A stretch of 64,000 nucleotides of DNA, from contig NC_080421.1 in the NCBI RefSeq assembly GCF_029873635.1, positions 36,002,617-36,066,616 on the forward strand, read 5' to 3'. This document shows positions 37,327 to 48,935 of the stretch, piece after piece. Under the pieces are notes generated by a model, which saw nothing but the letters and a program-made list of their open reading frames with translations, made no database searches and was not told the origin of the DNA. Numbering within the stretch: position 1 is the first letter of the stretch; each line of letters starts with the position of its first letter. This DNA comes from Malania oleifera. Taxonomy: Eukaryota > Streptophyta > Magnoliopsida > Santalales > Ximeniaceae. A program made the position numbers and the translations under genes.

Positions 37327-39160
37327 TATAAGAACCCAAACCGTAATAACTAGGTTTAAATGAATAAGAGAGGGGAAAATTGGGAATTTGGCATATTTCG
37401 TCAATGAATCCAGATTTCATCGACGAAGCCTTTGTTCATCTCGTCGACGAAATTCAGAGACTCATCGATGAGGAGAAGCCGAGGAGTCTCAGAAAAATCG
37501 GAGATCTCAGATTCGTCGATGAGGCCACCGATTCGTCGACGAAGTTAGTGGAAGATTCCTCGACAAAGGCACCATTTCGTCAAAGAATTGGGCCGGGTCA
37601 AAGGGCTATAAATAGAAAATTTTATTACTTCCTCACTAAGAAACTTCAATCTTATCTCTCTCCCTCTCTAGAACTCTCTCTACACTCCTTCTCTTTAGAT
37701 TTCTTCACCGATCGTTGCTGGAATCATGAATTGGAAGTTACCATGAGGATCATGGAAGGATTCTCTGCAATTTCTACGGATCAGAATCTCGTTTCGGAGA
37801 TTTTCGGGTTTTGGCGAAAAATCGAGGTAAGGCTTGATTTTCAATTCTGATCCTGTAGTTTTGTAGGTAACTGTCTTGTGAGCATATTCTGTACTGTGAC
37901 TTGCAGGTTTTGGAACTCGGTTTGTTGTTTAGAGACCTTGGAGTTCAGGATTTGTTATTCACAGAAAAGGCAAAGGGAATTGTGTTTATATCGGTTATTT
38001 TTGAAATTGGACTCAGTGGAACTATGGTTCACAATCCTGTATGTGTTTTGGCTACTCATTTGAGGGGATCTAAAGGGGAAAACTATGGATTTTTTATTAT
38101 TACAGTTTTGGGAAAAAGATGGTGACGGGCTGCATCCCTGGTTTTGTTGAAAACCGTGGGTATATGTTGATTTATACTGTGATATTAGGATGGCCATGCC
38201 TTGACTTGTTTAAACTGTATTTGTTTGAAAAACCATGATTTAGATTACCAAATGGTTGTGGTTTGTTTGGTTATATGAGCATGGATGTGTGTGTGATATT
38301 TTGAAATGCTAGTAGGAACGCGGTTCCGAAATGTTCCAGGTACTGAGAGTATCCGACTCTATATCCGAGGGCGTGTATTTTACAGCCTGCCATGTGGGCA
38401 AGAGTGTTTGGCTCTATATCTGAGGGAGTGAGCCTATTCCGGCAGATCAGGCCAAAGGGTGTCGATCCACCAGTTATGCGTCAGTACGATGCCATAGGAG
38501 TCAGGGACTAGCCATATGCCGGTGGCGCCGTGCTTCGCGAGTTGGCTATGGGCCAATGCGGATTGTCATGGACCGGCTTCGGGTCGAAGGGTGTGATGAC
38601 ACCAGGATTGCTGATCATGTGTATATGTATGTGTGCGTGTATGCACTGTGTAAACTAGTACTGGAATGCATTTAACTGCGTGTATGTTTCATCATGATAA
38701 CACTCAAATGTCACACACCGATATAACCTGTGTTCTTCCTTACTGAGAGGTGTCTCACCCTTGCTGTACGTACATTTTTACAGGTCCTTTGAGTAATTGG
38801 AACTAGCGTCCTAGTGTAGGGAGCATAGTGGCCGGTGTACTGCGTTTAGCGCTTGGGTAAGTGCTAGGACTGTATTTTAATGGGTTGCCATTTTGAAATG
38901 TTTTTGGGCACCCGTTTGTACATTTTGATAGAGCCATGTTCTGCTCTTGTATATACTCAGGTATGGTACTGTATATGTTGTAATAGAATGACCTTTTTCC
39001 ACTGCTTATATGATTGTGAGTGGATGTGTTTAGGGTGCCTGAGATCCCCACGGGTTCGGACCCTCATCCATTGTACTGTATCTTTGGATGTTTTATCAGA
39101 TACAGGGACATGTTATATTACATTTTCACCCTTGGTGTCCCATTTTGGAGTTTGGGGACA
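37327..39160 (+). repeat. 3' LTR of element F
   Basis: Begins TATAAGAACCC and ends TTTGGGGACA, with a short deletion compared with GGGGCGTGACA in the 5' LTR. Otherwise it is collinear along 1834 bp, with many transitions. The palindrome cluster and TATA box are kept (37397-37614). Frames such as 37380-37850 are not coding. Confidence 0.9.
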
Positions 39161-39165
39161 CTTCA

Positions 39166-39919
39166 CATCTTGAGTAAGCTACAAGACCTAAGTTTCTATC
39201 TCCCCATTAGATGTCACCTCAAGGCTAGCAATTCAAAAACCAAGACTAGGATATAAAGAATATCTAGAAAAAATAGAGAAAGTTCAGTTTCATGAACTCT
39301 GAGTTGACGTCAAAAACTCAAAAGAACGATAAATGGCTCAACAGTACCTCACAAGGTGTCAAAGTCACCACAGACGCTCTCTCAGTGTTCATAAGGAACC
39401 CTAAATGCTACAAGTCATGTGAACGTGTATTTTTTTTTTAGCCTGAAGAGATACCATGTAGATACAAGAGTTTATATAGCCAGATTAACACAATTGCACT
39501 ACCAATCAACTTTCAATGAGTTACAATTCCTAGTTTAGCCATATAAATAGAAACTACACATAAATGACCCAAGTGTGTACTCCTAGGTTATATGCAAGTA
39601 TATGAAGGGCATAAGTAGTGTCACGCATGGCCTAATCATTCATATTCACACATTTTTTTTTTCAATGTTATTCAAAAATGAGAAAGATTGAAGAAAAGAA
39701 AGAAACTTCTTTGACTTATTGGTGAATCCGTAGAGGAATTAAATTTTCAGCTCTGTACTCATGCCAAATAAACCTGTATTGAAAATCTAAATTATTCAAA
39801 AGTGCATAGATAAATAAATAAAGTAATAAAGATAAAGGAAATAAACAAAAGAAAAACTCTTTGGGTTGCCTCCCACAAGCGCTTGTTTTAACGTCTCCAG
39901 CTAGACGTTTCAATCTTCA
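39166..39919 (-). other. Athila 3' untranslated stretch, right part
   Basis: Continues the Athila sequence broken at 30447. It lies downstream (minus strand) of the integrase C-terminus. No env-like or other coding motif is recognised. Confidence 0.6.
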
Positions 39920-40353
39920 TTAACCAGGATCTCTAAGAGGAATAAATGCACAGTTCCTCTCCATTTGTTCTCCATAGTAGTGCTTCAGTTTCTGACCATT
40001 AACGCTAAATATTTTCTCTGTCTTGTCCTTCAAGTCTATTGTTCCAAATGGGAAAACTTTGTCAATTGTACAAGGACCTGTCCATCTTGACCTTAACTTA
40101 CCTGGGAAGAGTTTTAATCATGAGTTGAAAGTAGAACCTGTTGTCTTGGAGCAAACTCTTGCCTAAGAATCTGTTTGTCATGCCACTTCTTCATCCGCTC
40201 TTTGTAGATTTTTGCATTTTCATACGCATCACCTGAGAACACATAGCAAAGATGCTCAGGGGATTGTTTCAACTCTGGAGATATAGGTTGCTGCATCTTT
40301 TCTTTAGAGATTATAGAATCCGTCTTTGCTACCATAGGATCTAGCCTCCCCAC
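39920..40353 (-). pseudogene. Athila integrase C-terminus, fused by deletion to gag-protease frame
   Basis: The minus strand reads AYENAKIYKERMKKWHDKQI and further on RSRWTGPCTIDKVFPFG and VNGQKLKHYYG. These are the C-terminal DNA-binding part of Athila-type integrase. Upstream in the same frame is CYVFSGD, normally located between protease and RT. RT, RNase H and the integrase core (several kb) are therefore deleted and the ends joined at about 40230. A stop at 40114-40116, which looks like a one-base frame slip, breaks the last part. Confidence 0.8.
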
Positions 40354-40374
40354 ACGCTGCTGTGTTGTAATCTG

Positions 40375-42528
40375 CTACAAGGATCGTTCTAGGTGATCAA
40401 CTGGTACATCCTTTTGAAAGAATTTTTCTACAGCTTGCTGAATGACATCTACTTGGAAGCAAGTGCTTGGATCCTTTGGGAATCTCATATCTTGGTAGAT
40501 GTTGAACATAACCTCTTCTTTGTCCAGTTTCAATGTTAACTCACTCTTTTGAACATCAATTAACGCCCTTCCAGTGGCCAAGAATGGTTAGCCAAGAATT
40601 AGTGGGACTTCTTGGTCTTCCTCCATATCTAACACCACAAAATCAGCAGGAAAAATAAATTTATCCACCTTTACCAATATGTCTTCTATGATTCAATGTG
40701 GATACTTGATGGATCGGTCTACTAGTTGCAAAGAGATGGTTGTTTGTTTCATCTCTCCAAGTCCCGATTTCATGTAGACAAAAAGTGGCAGAAGATTAAT
40801 ATTAGCACCAAGATCACGTAAAACTTTATCAAAAAATGAATTTCCAATAGTGCAAGGCAAAGTAAAACTCCCTGGATCTTTTAATTTTTGAGGCAATTTC
40901 TTTTGAAGAATAGCACTACATTCTTTGGTAAGCTTCACTGTTTCAAACTCCTCCAACCTTCTTTTCTTTGAAATGATCTCCTTCAGGAATTTGACATAAT
41001 TTGGCATTTGTTCCAAGGCATCTGCAAAAGGAATATTTATGTGAATTTTCTTAAAAATATCCAAAAATTTAGAAAATTGCTTATCTAATTTTTGCTTTTG
41101 AAAGCATTGAGGATAAGGAAGTGGAGTAGAGAGAATAGGAGGATTGTCAGGAAATGAAATTGCTAGAAGCGTGTTCGTCTCTCTTGGTGTATCATCCACA
41201 ATCTCCTCTTCTTCCCCTTTATTCTTGCTTTGGCCATTCTTTTCAGGTGTAGGTGTGAACATGGTTTCCTTTATTGGTGATTTCTCAATTTCTCTTCCAC
41301 TCCTAAGTGTGATGACATTGCATTGTTCCTTAGGATTCACTTATGTGTTGCTAGGAAAAGTTCCTCTCTGTGGGGTATTTATGGTCATGGCCAGTTGCCC
41401 AATTTGTATTTCAAGATTCTTCATGGCGGCTCCCATGTTATTACAACGAGTCTCAATGTTGTCCAATCGTGAATCAGTCTTTTTAAACCTGGCTTTTGTC
41501 TCCTCAACAAAAGGTATCATGGCATCCTTAAGTGACATTTTCTTCTCACCTTGATGACTCTCAAATCCCGCAGGAGGTTGCAGCACATTCCTTGTATTTC
41601 CATAAGACAAATTCTCATGATTTCGAAGCCCTGGATGGTAATATTGTGGCAAAGGATCACCACGATAATTGTAGTTTCAATTATTGATGTATTGAACCTG
41701 TTCTTGACTCGCTCCAATGCTCGGATTTGTCCTACTTGTAGCTGCCACATATTCTGCACCTTGTGGTACCCTCTGGGTTGTCAAAACTGAAATCTGATGG
41801 GATAGAGAAGCGACTTGAGCTAAAAGTGCAGCAAACGGCTCCAATTCATGAATTCCAGTAACTTTCTTAGCCATAGTTCTTTTAGTTGGCCATTGATAGT
41901 TATTTGAGGCCATTTCTTCCAAAAGAGCAGTAGCACCCTCAATTGTCTTTGACATCAAAGTTCCTCCAGATGTAGCATCAACTAAAGTCTGAGTTTGCCC
42001 ATTTAACCCATTATAGAACATCTGAATTTGCAACCAATCCGGCAATCCATGTTGTGGGCAGCATCAAATCAAATCTTTATACCTTTCACATGCTTCACAG
42101 AGTGATTCAAAATCATGTTGCTTGAATTGACCAATCTCACTCCTGAGTTGAGCTATTTTTGCAGGTGGAAAGAATTTAACTAGAAATTTTTCTGCCATGA
42201 TACTCCTAGGTTGTAGCGACTGTAGCCAACCTCTTGCTTTGTCTCTCAAAGAGAAAGGGAATAATCTCAATCTAATTGTGTCTTCAGTAACACTATTGAT
42301 CTTCACAGTATCACAAATCTCCAAAAATATCGCCAAATGGATATTGGGATAATCAAGTGGTGATCCATTGAATTGGGCCTGCAGCACCATGTTGATTAAT
42401 GCGAGTTTGAGCTCAAAATTGTTTGCATTAATGGGCTGGCGTCTGATACCCGAATAGTTGTCATTCACAACTGGTCTCACATAATCCTTCAAGGTGCGTG
42501 GCTGCACATTTTCTTGTCTATTCTCCAT
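40375..42528 (-). pseudogene. Athila gag-protease, one frame with several stops
   Basis: Starts at the minus-strand ATG 42528 (MENRQENVQ). The capsid core lies at 42450-42070 (GWLQSLQPRSI, KFFPPAKIAQLRSEI), then a linker with coiled-coil potential (41540-41350), VITLRSGREIEK, and protease at about 40830-40400 with the active-site motif DLGANINLLP and VDRSIKYP. ATGRALIDVQKSELTLKL follows. All parts lie in one reading frame; the interruptions are stop codons (42064, 41677, 41341, 40693, 40375 and one just before 40581), not frameshifts. Gag would form the particle and the protease mature it. Confidence 0.88.
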
Positions 42529-42764
42529 GGCTAATACCCTTTTTTCCTTAGTGCTCTAAGCATTCTTTCAATCTCCGGATCAAAAGGAATAATGGCATGG
42601 GTTCTAGCACTGCGCATCCAACATAAAAAAAACACACCAGAAACACAGAAAAAAAAATTAAAAATAAAATAAAATAAAGAAATAAATAAAAATATAAAAA
42701 GAAAATTCTAAATTAAAACCAAGGTTATTTTGTATCGGTATTGGCAAAAATAAGATAAACTCAA

Positions 42765-42782
42765 TCCCCGGCAACGACGCCA
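42765..42782 (-). other. Primer-binding site of the Athila-type element
   Basis: The plus strand reads TCCCCGGCAACGACGCCA. It equals the 3' end of plant tRNA-Asp with one change (GGCGCCA to GACGCCA). tRNA-Asp priming is the known state of Athila elements. It lies 6 bases from the LTR edge at 42789 and fixes the minus orientation. Confidence 0.9.
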
Positions 42783-42788
42783 AAAATT

Positions 42789-44633
42789 TGACTGGTGCAA
42801 ACTGTAAGTGCACAGTATCGTAGTTTTATAATATAATGATGTGTAAAGTATCGTCCTCAGGAATTGATGTCTTAATTTTACCAAATACCAAATTTATCAT
42901 AACCTTGATTTTATTTATAAAAATTAATATTTTTAGACTGCGAAATTTAAATAAAGCTACTTTAAATAACCTAATCAAGAGAATTTTAACTCAATACCGA
43001 GTGTCAAATTAATGATGGTGAAAACTTCTAGGAAACCGATTTCACCTAATTTCTCACTATGCTTTACTCATTAAGTTAATTCGACTTCGTTTTCTCTGTT
43101 TGTTAGCAAATCGTCAATTTTTTCAAAAGCCACTTTCGATAATCAATCAGAACATATTCTTATTTATTATTTAACATAAGAGTATGCAAATTAATAACGC
43201 AAGAACGCAGTAAGACCCTCGATTCTTAATGTTACGTAGGTTCATACAAGTCTTTTGATCTCTATATTTACTTACGCTGAATTATCCAAGATCTATCCTA
43301 TAATCTCCCCTTTCGATAACAAATCACAAGACTAAAATCATTTAATTAATGGCCAGTTAATTAAAAGCATTAGGCACAGAATAGCTCGAACAAACATTAA
43401 TGAAAATTACTTCAGATTAGCATTAAAGAGCAAGCATAGTTCGAAACTAGTTTCATCGTTTCCTGGAATACAAAATTTAATTCATTCCAAAAATTAAATC
43501 CGACATAACAGATTTCACCATATTTTCTTTTATTTGGAGCGTATGGGAAAGATCAACACTCGCAGCACCGTCGTCGCACGTCATGAACACCGCCATTGTT
43601 TGCCGCCTTCCGATTCTAAAAAGATATTATTTTTGCGTTTCTCCAACTCTCCTTTGTTGGCTGTGTGTGTATCTTCGTAGCAACCCCAAAAGCAAACCAC
43701 AAGAAAGCTCCCCAAAAAAATAATTTTTCAAAAAAACTTCTCTGTGTGGTATAGCCTCCCTTCTATGTCTCACCAAAAAAATTAAATTATTATTATTTTT
43801 TTTTGGTATGGTGCGGCCTTCATCTTTAGCCCTAGAGCATGCTGCCCCCCTCTTCTCTTCTTCCGCATAGCCTCCCACAAGGAAACCCTATGCCTATTTT
43901 TCTTTTGACTTTTCCAACCTCCTTTTTCTTTCCTTTCTTTTCCTTTCTTTCCTTTCCTTTCCTTGCCTTTCTTTCTTTCCTTTCTTTGTACCCAGCACCT
44001 CACCCTGCTGAGATGACCCAGCTCCTTGGCCGGGTCACATCTCCTTTTTTTATTTTTTTATTTTTCATTTTATTTTTTCATTTTTCTAAGGTACACGAAC
44101 TGCCCTCCTCTTTCAAGCCCACTTTCGACCCTCGTACAGCACGTAACTCTCAAATCTTAAAACACAAAAGTGTAGAGTTGTTTTTCATCTTTCTCTAGAA
44201 TTTTGAATAGTCTCAATCAGAGCTCAGATGAGAAAGTTACGCCAAGATTACGAAGAATTGTCTAAATAATCCATAAAACGGCGTATGCTAACTTCACGTC
44301 TGATTTCGATCTTGATGCATCTAGTATTTCGCAAAATACAAAACATGAAAATTGTAGAACATTTTATTATCTTTCTATGGCATCCTGAATCATCTACATC
44401 GGAGGTTCGATGAGAGAGTTATGCATAGATTGAAAAGTGTCGTTGGTTTTTAGCTTATGATAGTTGCCCTACAATAAAAAATACCAAAATTTCATAAATT
44501 ACTCAATAAAACTCAAATATTATAAATAGAACACAATATTAAAATATTGAGAGTAATTAGGCATTTAAATACAAAATATAATTTTCAATGCATTAATTAA
44601 AGCACCTAATTACGCAATTTAAGCGCGTAATCA
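42789..44633 (-). repeat. 5' LTR of the Athila-type element
   Basis: 1845 bp, from TGACTGGTGCAAA to GCGTAATCA, next to the PBS on one side and the TSD CCAGT on the other. It is collinear with 27709-29539. A CCTTT-rich tract at about 43925-43985 matches the one in the sister LTR but differs in length. Confidence 0.9.
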
Positions 44634-44902
44634 CCAGTTTAGAAACTTGATCCACTATATGTGTTGATAATCTTCTCTAGAACACTATAGCGATCTCCGA
44701 TCATCATTTTGGGCTAAATCTAGGCTGAAAAGCTAGAGAGAAGGCTGAGGAACTTTTAGAGAGAGAAAGCAACGATGGAAAATAAGTTTCCGTTGTGTGG
44801 AAGCTTCCCTAAACCTTCTTATATTCGACTTTGCCACACGGACTCGTCGACAAGAAAACAGGACTCGTCGACGAACCATTGAAGAACACTCGTCGACAAG
44901 GC

Positions 44903-47038
44903 TGTTGACCTTATAGGTCATGCCCCGTTTTTATTATAACAAATATTCATTGTATCTAATGAGTGTTTAAGACTTTATGTAGGAACCTAAAATTGCCAAG
45001 ATCAAAATGGGCACAAAACAAGTAAAGATTGAAGACCAAATTGTATTGTAATATATATTCATTTGCAAAATTGGTCTGTAATAGTAAATTAGGGTGTTTT
45101 ACTTGTAATAATCACACACCCCACATGCATGGTCAAATATTTAAGCTCAAGATGAAATTGACCTTAGGGATTGCCCTTCGGTCGATCTTCGGTTAACCAA
45201 CACCGAATTCTTTCGGTGTCTTCAAATTGGACCTAAAGAGACCTTAGGACACTCACCCTTGCACTGATATATATTAGGCACATTGAATAGGGTGTTTGTG
45301 AATCAAAAGATGACCGAAATGCACACTTTGTGCACTATCGGTTGACCGGCCCATACAGTTCATTTTGCCTTGATCGATTGAATCCGGTCTGGGTCAACAT
45401 TTTGAACTCATCCCGGTCAATCAAATTATTATAGTTCAAATACCCCAGTCGACCGAAACCTCCTGAAGTCAATATTTTGACTTCGTGGTTGACCGAGCCC
45501 AAATTACATTGCATCTATCTAGTCGACTAAGGGTCCTCGGGAGAAATTTCAACTATCTAGTTGACCGAATCACCCAGTGCAAATCTGTCTGGTCGACCGA
45601 ACCTCGATAAAATGGAAAAATCGCCTTGGTCATGTACGTCCGGTCGACCAAGTCCCCAGTTCAAAAATATCCCGATCGACCGAACCATATGAACTTCGGT
45701 CGACTGAAAGTGTTATGGTCGATTGGGTCTCTTAGGTTGCCCTGAATTTTTTGCCGTGGTTAATTTTTTAAATAGGGTTAAAATAATTAAAAGGTCATTA
45801 ATTTGTTCTAATAATCCTAAACCTGTCCCCAACGATTATAATTCTTGGGGTGTCTATATATACCCCTTCATTTGGGAAATTAGCAACAAGATTAGAAAAA
45901 CAAAGTGAAAAATTTCTCTCAAGCCAAAAATCTTCCTACTGCTCATACTCTCTCTAAAACCACTCAAACTTACCTTCTTCAATTCTATATATCATCTGTA
46001 AGTGTATTGAGTGTTGATGTCAAAAGGTTTGCTCTCTTATTGTTGTGTGCTTGAATCGATTTTCATTGAGAGCTAAACCTAAATGTTCTTAGGGGGCTTT
46101 TCTCATAAGCCTATCCTAAGAAAACTTTCCTAAGTTTTTGAGTATTGCATTTGTATTTTGATATCTTAGGAAGCTTGTATTTGTTTTTGGCTTGCAAAAA
46201 TATTTTCAAACTTTCTCAAATATCTTGTGGGATTTATATTGATATATTTGTGAAAAGGTATTTATGTTTATGATATTAATCTTTGTGGCAATATCTATTC
46301 AAGTATACCTTATTTGCTGAATACAAAGATTGCATAGCTTTTGTAAACCAAGCATATACACTATATTCGTGATTGAGACATTTTACTGATTGACACACTT
46401 GAGACTTACTTGACATCTTGTGTGAACGCGTTTGATTGAATATTTTGAGATACACAGATTGTTGTTGACACTCTCACATACTCACTACACTAATAGCAAA
46501 TATTTTGAGAGTTGAAATATTAGACCACACTGAGCTTACATATTGAATCATTTGTGTTGTATGTGATTGAACGCATTTGGGTACAAATCTTCTTTACGTG
46601 AAAGCACTTTTCTATTGTACCATTTGATTGTAAAATTTGACTGATTCCAGGAGTGGTCTGAGGGAGCGGTAATCCATCTTGGTAAATATTGTTGTAAGGT
46701 TGAAGTCAGCCTTGTGCTAATTGACCTGGTTTGTATCAGTGTCGCTCTACCCGTTTAAGTGAGCAAGTTATAGTGGTCATCCTTGTGCTTGTTAGCCAAG
46801 ACAGGGACGTAGGCAATTGGCCGAACCTCGATAACATTTTTGTGTGTCGACTTTAGTTTACTGCTTTCTGGTGCATATGTGTTTGATTAAGTTGATTTAT
46901 TTACTTTCTTGTATATATTTACATTTTTGCACTAGATTAACCCTAGGGTTGTGAATATACTGGTGTTAGGTGATTGACCTAGTGCTTAAATTTAAAAATA
47001 TCAATTCACCCCCCTTTTGGGATTACGGTAAAGCTAAA
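44903..47038 (+). mobile_element. D-family solo LTR no. 2
   Basis: Starts TGTTGACC and ends GGTAAAGCTAAA (decayed from a CAACA end), with TSD AAGGC (44898-44902 / 47039-47043). The other LTR of A near 51002 gives the empty site. Sense is plus, from the U5 phrase GGGACGTAGGCAATTGGCCG at about 46804 and a TATA-like CTATATATACC at about 45854. The end before the edge reads TCAATTCACCCCCCTTTTGG. No interior is present. It is younger than element A, whereas D copy no. 1 is older than A. Confidence 0.85.
45183..45866 (+). promoter_or_regulatory. GGTCGACC cluster and TATA-like box in D LTR
   Basis: About ten variants of GGTCGACCGAA lie between 45183 and 45729, for example TGGTCGACCGAACC near 45589 and CGGTCGACCAAG near 45651. 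The TATA-like CTATATATACC lies about 130 bp after the last one. The other D copies keep both parts in the same order: 52502-52930 with 52390-52398 (minus), 58279-58640 with about 58155-58166 (minus) and 59390-59762 with about 59868-59877 (plus). Promoter role is inferred. Confidence 0.55.
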
Positions 47039-47284
47039 AAGGCCATGAGATCATCAACGAGTTTCAGAACATCTCAAACCTTCTCGGTTAATCCTCATTG
47101 ATGAGACATGCATACTTGGCGACGAGGCTCATAAGATCTCTTGTCGACGAGAAAAATCTAGCTCGTCAACGAGCACCTGTTCGTTACTTCTTTTTACAAT
47201 TTTTTCCCTTTCTTCTATTTCCCCTTTTTCTTTTTATTATCTTTCTTATTATTTTAAATACTTAAAATTCTCCATGTCGTTACA

Positions 47285-47302
47285 TTCTCCCTTCCTTAAA
47301 AT
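47285..47302 (-). other. Polypurine tract of element A
   Basis: The minus strand reads TTTTAAGGAAGGGAGAA directly before the 3' LTR (TGTAACG). AATTTCGAGGAAGAAATTTA precedes it. It fixes the minus orientation and the Tekay-type assignment. Confidence 0.8.
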
Positions 47303-47499
47303 AAATTTCTTCCTCGAAATTTTACCTACTATTCATCTTTTCACATCTTTAGAATTCTTCAACTTATACAGTTCAATGTGTATAATCATATAAAACTTTA
47401 CATCATCTATTACTAAATAAGATTATCATTATCTTAAATATAATCTCATACCTGAATATTTGATGGCATCAACTTCAACCTAAATCAATGGGTAAACTC

Positions 47500-47681
47500 G
47501 TGCTAGAGCACCACATCCAAGTGGTACCTATTGTTTTCCCCAATCTTGGTTTCGAACAGATACCATAGGCAATGGTTCCCAATAATTTTCGTGTTAGAGC
47601 ACCTCATCCAAGTGGTACCTATTGTTTTCCCCAATCTTGGTTCCGAACAGATACCATAGGCAATGGTTCCCAATAATTTTT
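47500..47681 (-). repeat. 91-bp tandem duplication inside element A
   Basis: Two copies, 47500-47590 and 47591-47681, start GTGYTAGAGCACC and contain CAAGTGGTACCTATTGTTTT. They differ at only a few bases, so the duplication is fairly recent or was homogenised. It sits where gag ends and where the deleted pol begins. Confidence 0.85.
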
Positions 47682-48567
47682 TTTATATGCCTCGGCTTAC
47701 CGCACCTGAAACTATTTGGAGTGTCAAACCAACATTCGCCCTTGTGCCTTTGATTACATTTGTGGCATACAGAGTCCACTTCCTCTTTTCCTTTCTTCCC
47801 AGATCCCTGATTGACCTCAAACTGAAAACTAGATGGTACATGCCTCTTCTTCTGCTCTAAAGGTTCTGTGCTGCTTTGGATACTCTTCTCTAGCATCGAA
47901 GCCTTATCAACTAGATTTAAGAAAGTTTGAACCTGAAACCTCACCACCAGCTCGTATATTCTGCGTCTCAAGCCTTTTTCAAATTTTCAGGCCTTCCTTG
48001 CCTCGTTCGGGATAAAAAATCGTGCAAAGAAAGAAAACTCATCAAATTTTGATGCATACTCCACAACGGTCATCTCCCTCTAGGACAGATTAGTAAATTC
48101 CTCAATATTTTCCTCTCTAACAGATGACGGAAAGTACCTGCCAAAGAACAGCTCCTTGAATTTCTCCCAGGTAAGAGCTATCTTTTCCAGCCTCTGGTCC
48201 TCTAGCAGCTTCGCAGAAAGCCACCAGAATTTCGCCTCTCCAGTCATCTTGAATGTAGCATAATGGACCTTTTGCTCTTCTGTGTAATTGAGTACAACCA
48301 TGATCTCCTTTATTTCCTGTACCCAATTCTCTGCAGCCACTGGATCTGGTCCTCCAACAAAGGCCAGAGGGTTCATCCTCATAAAATCCTTAATGCTGCA
48401 GCCCTGTCTACAAGTGGATAGTTTTGTTCTTTAGGATCCTTCTTCATCTCCACCCTAACCTGATGGGCTATACCCCACAACACCTTGGAGGTATCAATGT
48501 CCTCTTCACTGGAAGCATCTGATCCTTCCCTTCCTTCAGCCTCTACATCCTCATCTCTAGGATCCAT
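47594..48567 (-). pseudogene. gag of Tekay-type element A
   Basis: The minus-strand start MDPRDEDVEAEG (48567) leads to VDRAAALRIL, then shifts frame into MRMNPLAFVGGPDPVAAENW, the capsid core (48382-48080). After a stop it continues through RRRIYELVVRFQVQTFLNLV to a Cys/His motif (CHKCNQRHKGEC) and a damaged zinc knuckle (FRCGKPRHIKKI, lacking the first and last Cys). About 320 codons in all, a usual size for Tekay gag. It has at least two stops and one frameshift. No pol follows. Confidence 0.85.
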
Positions 48568-48920
48568 CCCAAAAATAGGATAGGAAAGAGATATGAATTC
48601 CATATCGTAATCCGAACAACACAATTATATAATTTACATCCAATATACATCCAAGTTCTCCATATAAGAACCAGTCTCACAATTCGGAAACGAAAACATC
48701 TAAGGTTTATAGTGGCTTTTCTAAGGTTGTTGACTACTTAAGAAAAATCACAAGAAATCGTCGATGTACTTCTGCCTCTAAACTACAAAAGAAAATCCTA
48801 TACTTCCCTACACCAAACTTACTTCTCAACACCTAACCTATTTATCTAGTATCCTTATCCAAACTAATTCTTATACTCTAGTATAAATCATTCCTAAGTT
48901 TATAGAACCTAAAATTTATT

Positions 48921-48932
48921 GCTCTGATACCA
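48921..48932 (-). other. Primer-binding site of element A
   Basis: The plus strand GCTCTGATACCA is the reverse complement of TGGTATCAGAGC, the initiator-Met-tRNA-type site. Three bases separate it from the 5' LTR at 48936. Confidence 0.9.
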
Positions 48933-48935
48933 AAA

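Larger units (their letters stand above)
30453..39160 (+). mobile_element. Tekay-type chromovirus element F, full structure, decayed
   Basis: An 8708-bp Ty3/gypsy element with a perfect TSD CTTCA (30448-30452 / 39161-39165). LTRs are 30453-32285 and 37327-39160. The PBS is TGGTATCAGAGC (32289-32300) and the polypurine tract AAGGAGGGGAGAT (37314-37326), preceded by CGAGGACGAAATTTTT, a phrase typical of Tekay/Del 3' ends. gag, protease, RT, RNase H, integrase and a C-terminal chromodomain occur in the usual order. Stops and at least two frameshifts disable it. It is the innermost layer of the nest, so younger than the Athila-type element around it, yet its LTRs differ at roughly one base in ten over the first 200 bp by eye. 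Confidence 0.93.
27709..44633 (-). mobile_element. Athila-type Ty3/gypsy element, deleted interior, split by F
   Basis: The LTRs start TGACYGGTGCAAA and end GCGTAATCA on the plus strand, with a perfect TSD CCAGT (27704-27708 / 44634-44638). The empty site is visible in the other LTR of A near 50740. The PBS beside the right LTR matches the 3' end of plant tRNA-Asp, as known for Athila. gag-protease and the integrase C-terminus lie on the minus strand. RT, RNase H, most of integrase and any env-like region are missing. Without element F it is about 8.2 kb. The first 117 bases of the two LTRs differ at about 9 sites, so it is not recent. Confidence 0.9.
25830..47284 (-). repeat. 3' LTR of element A, in three pieces
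   Basis: Pieces 25830-27708, 44639-44902 and 47044-47284 align in order with the intact LTR 48936-51254. The breaks are the Athila-type insertion (TSD CCAGT) and the D solo LTR (TSD AAGGC). It contains short internal direct repeats, for example ACAACTCCTTTTA repeated at 26938-27045, and a degenerate 178-bp duplication (26395-26710). The GTCGAC-type palindromes lie at 44841-44895 and 47055-47170 with TATA-like GAATATAAG (minus strand) at about 44818-44826. Confidence 0.85.

Noticed and set aside
41144..41554. Plus-strand frame of 136 codons over the Athila gag
   Set aside because: Antisense shadow of the minus-strand gag-protease frame.
43839..44198. Hydrophobic 119-codon frame in the Athila LTR
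   Set aside because: It reads through the CCTTT-rich tract; composition explains it.
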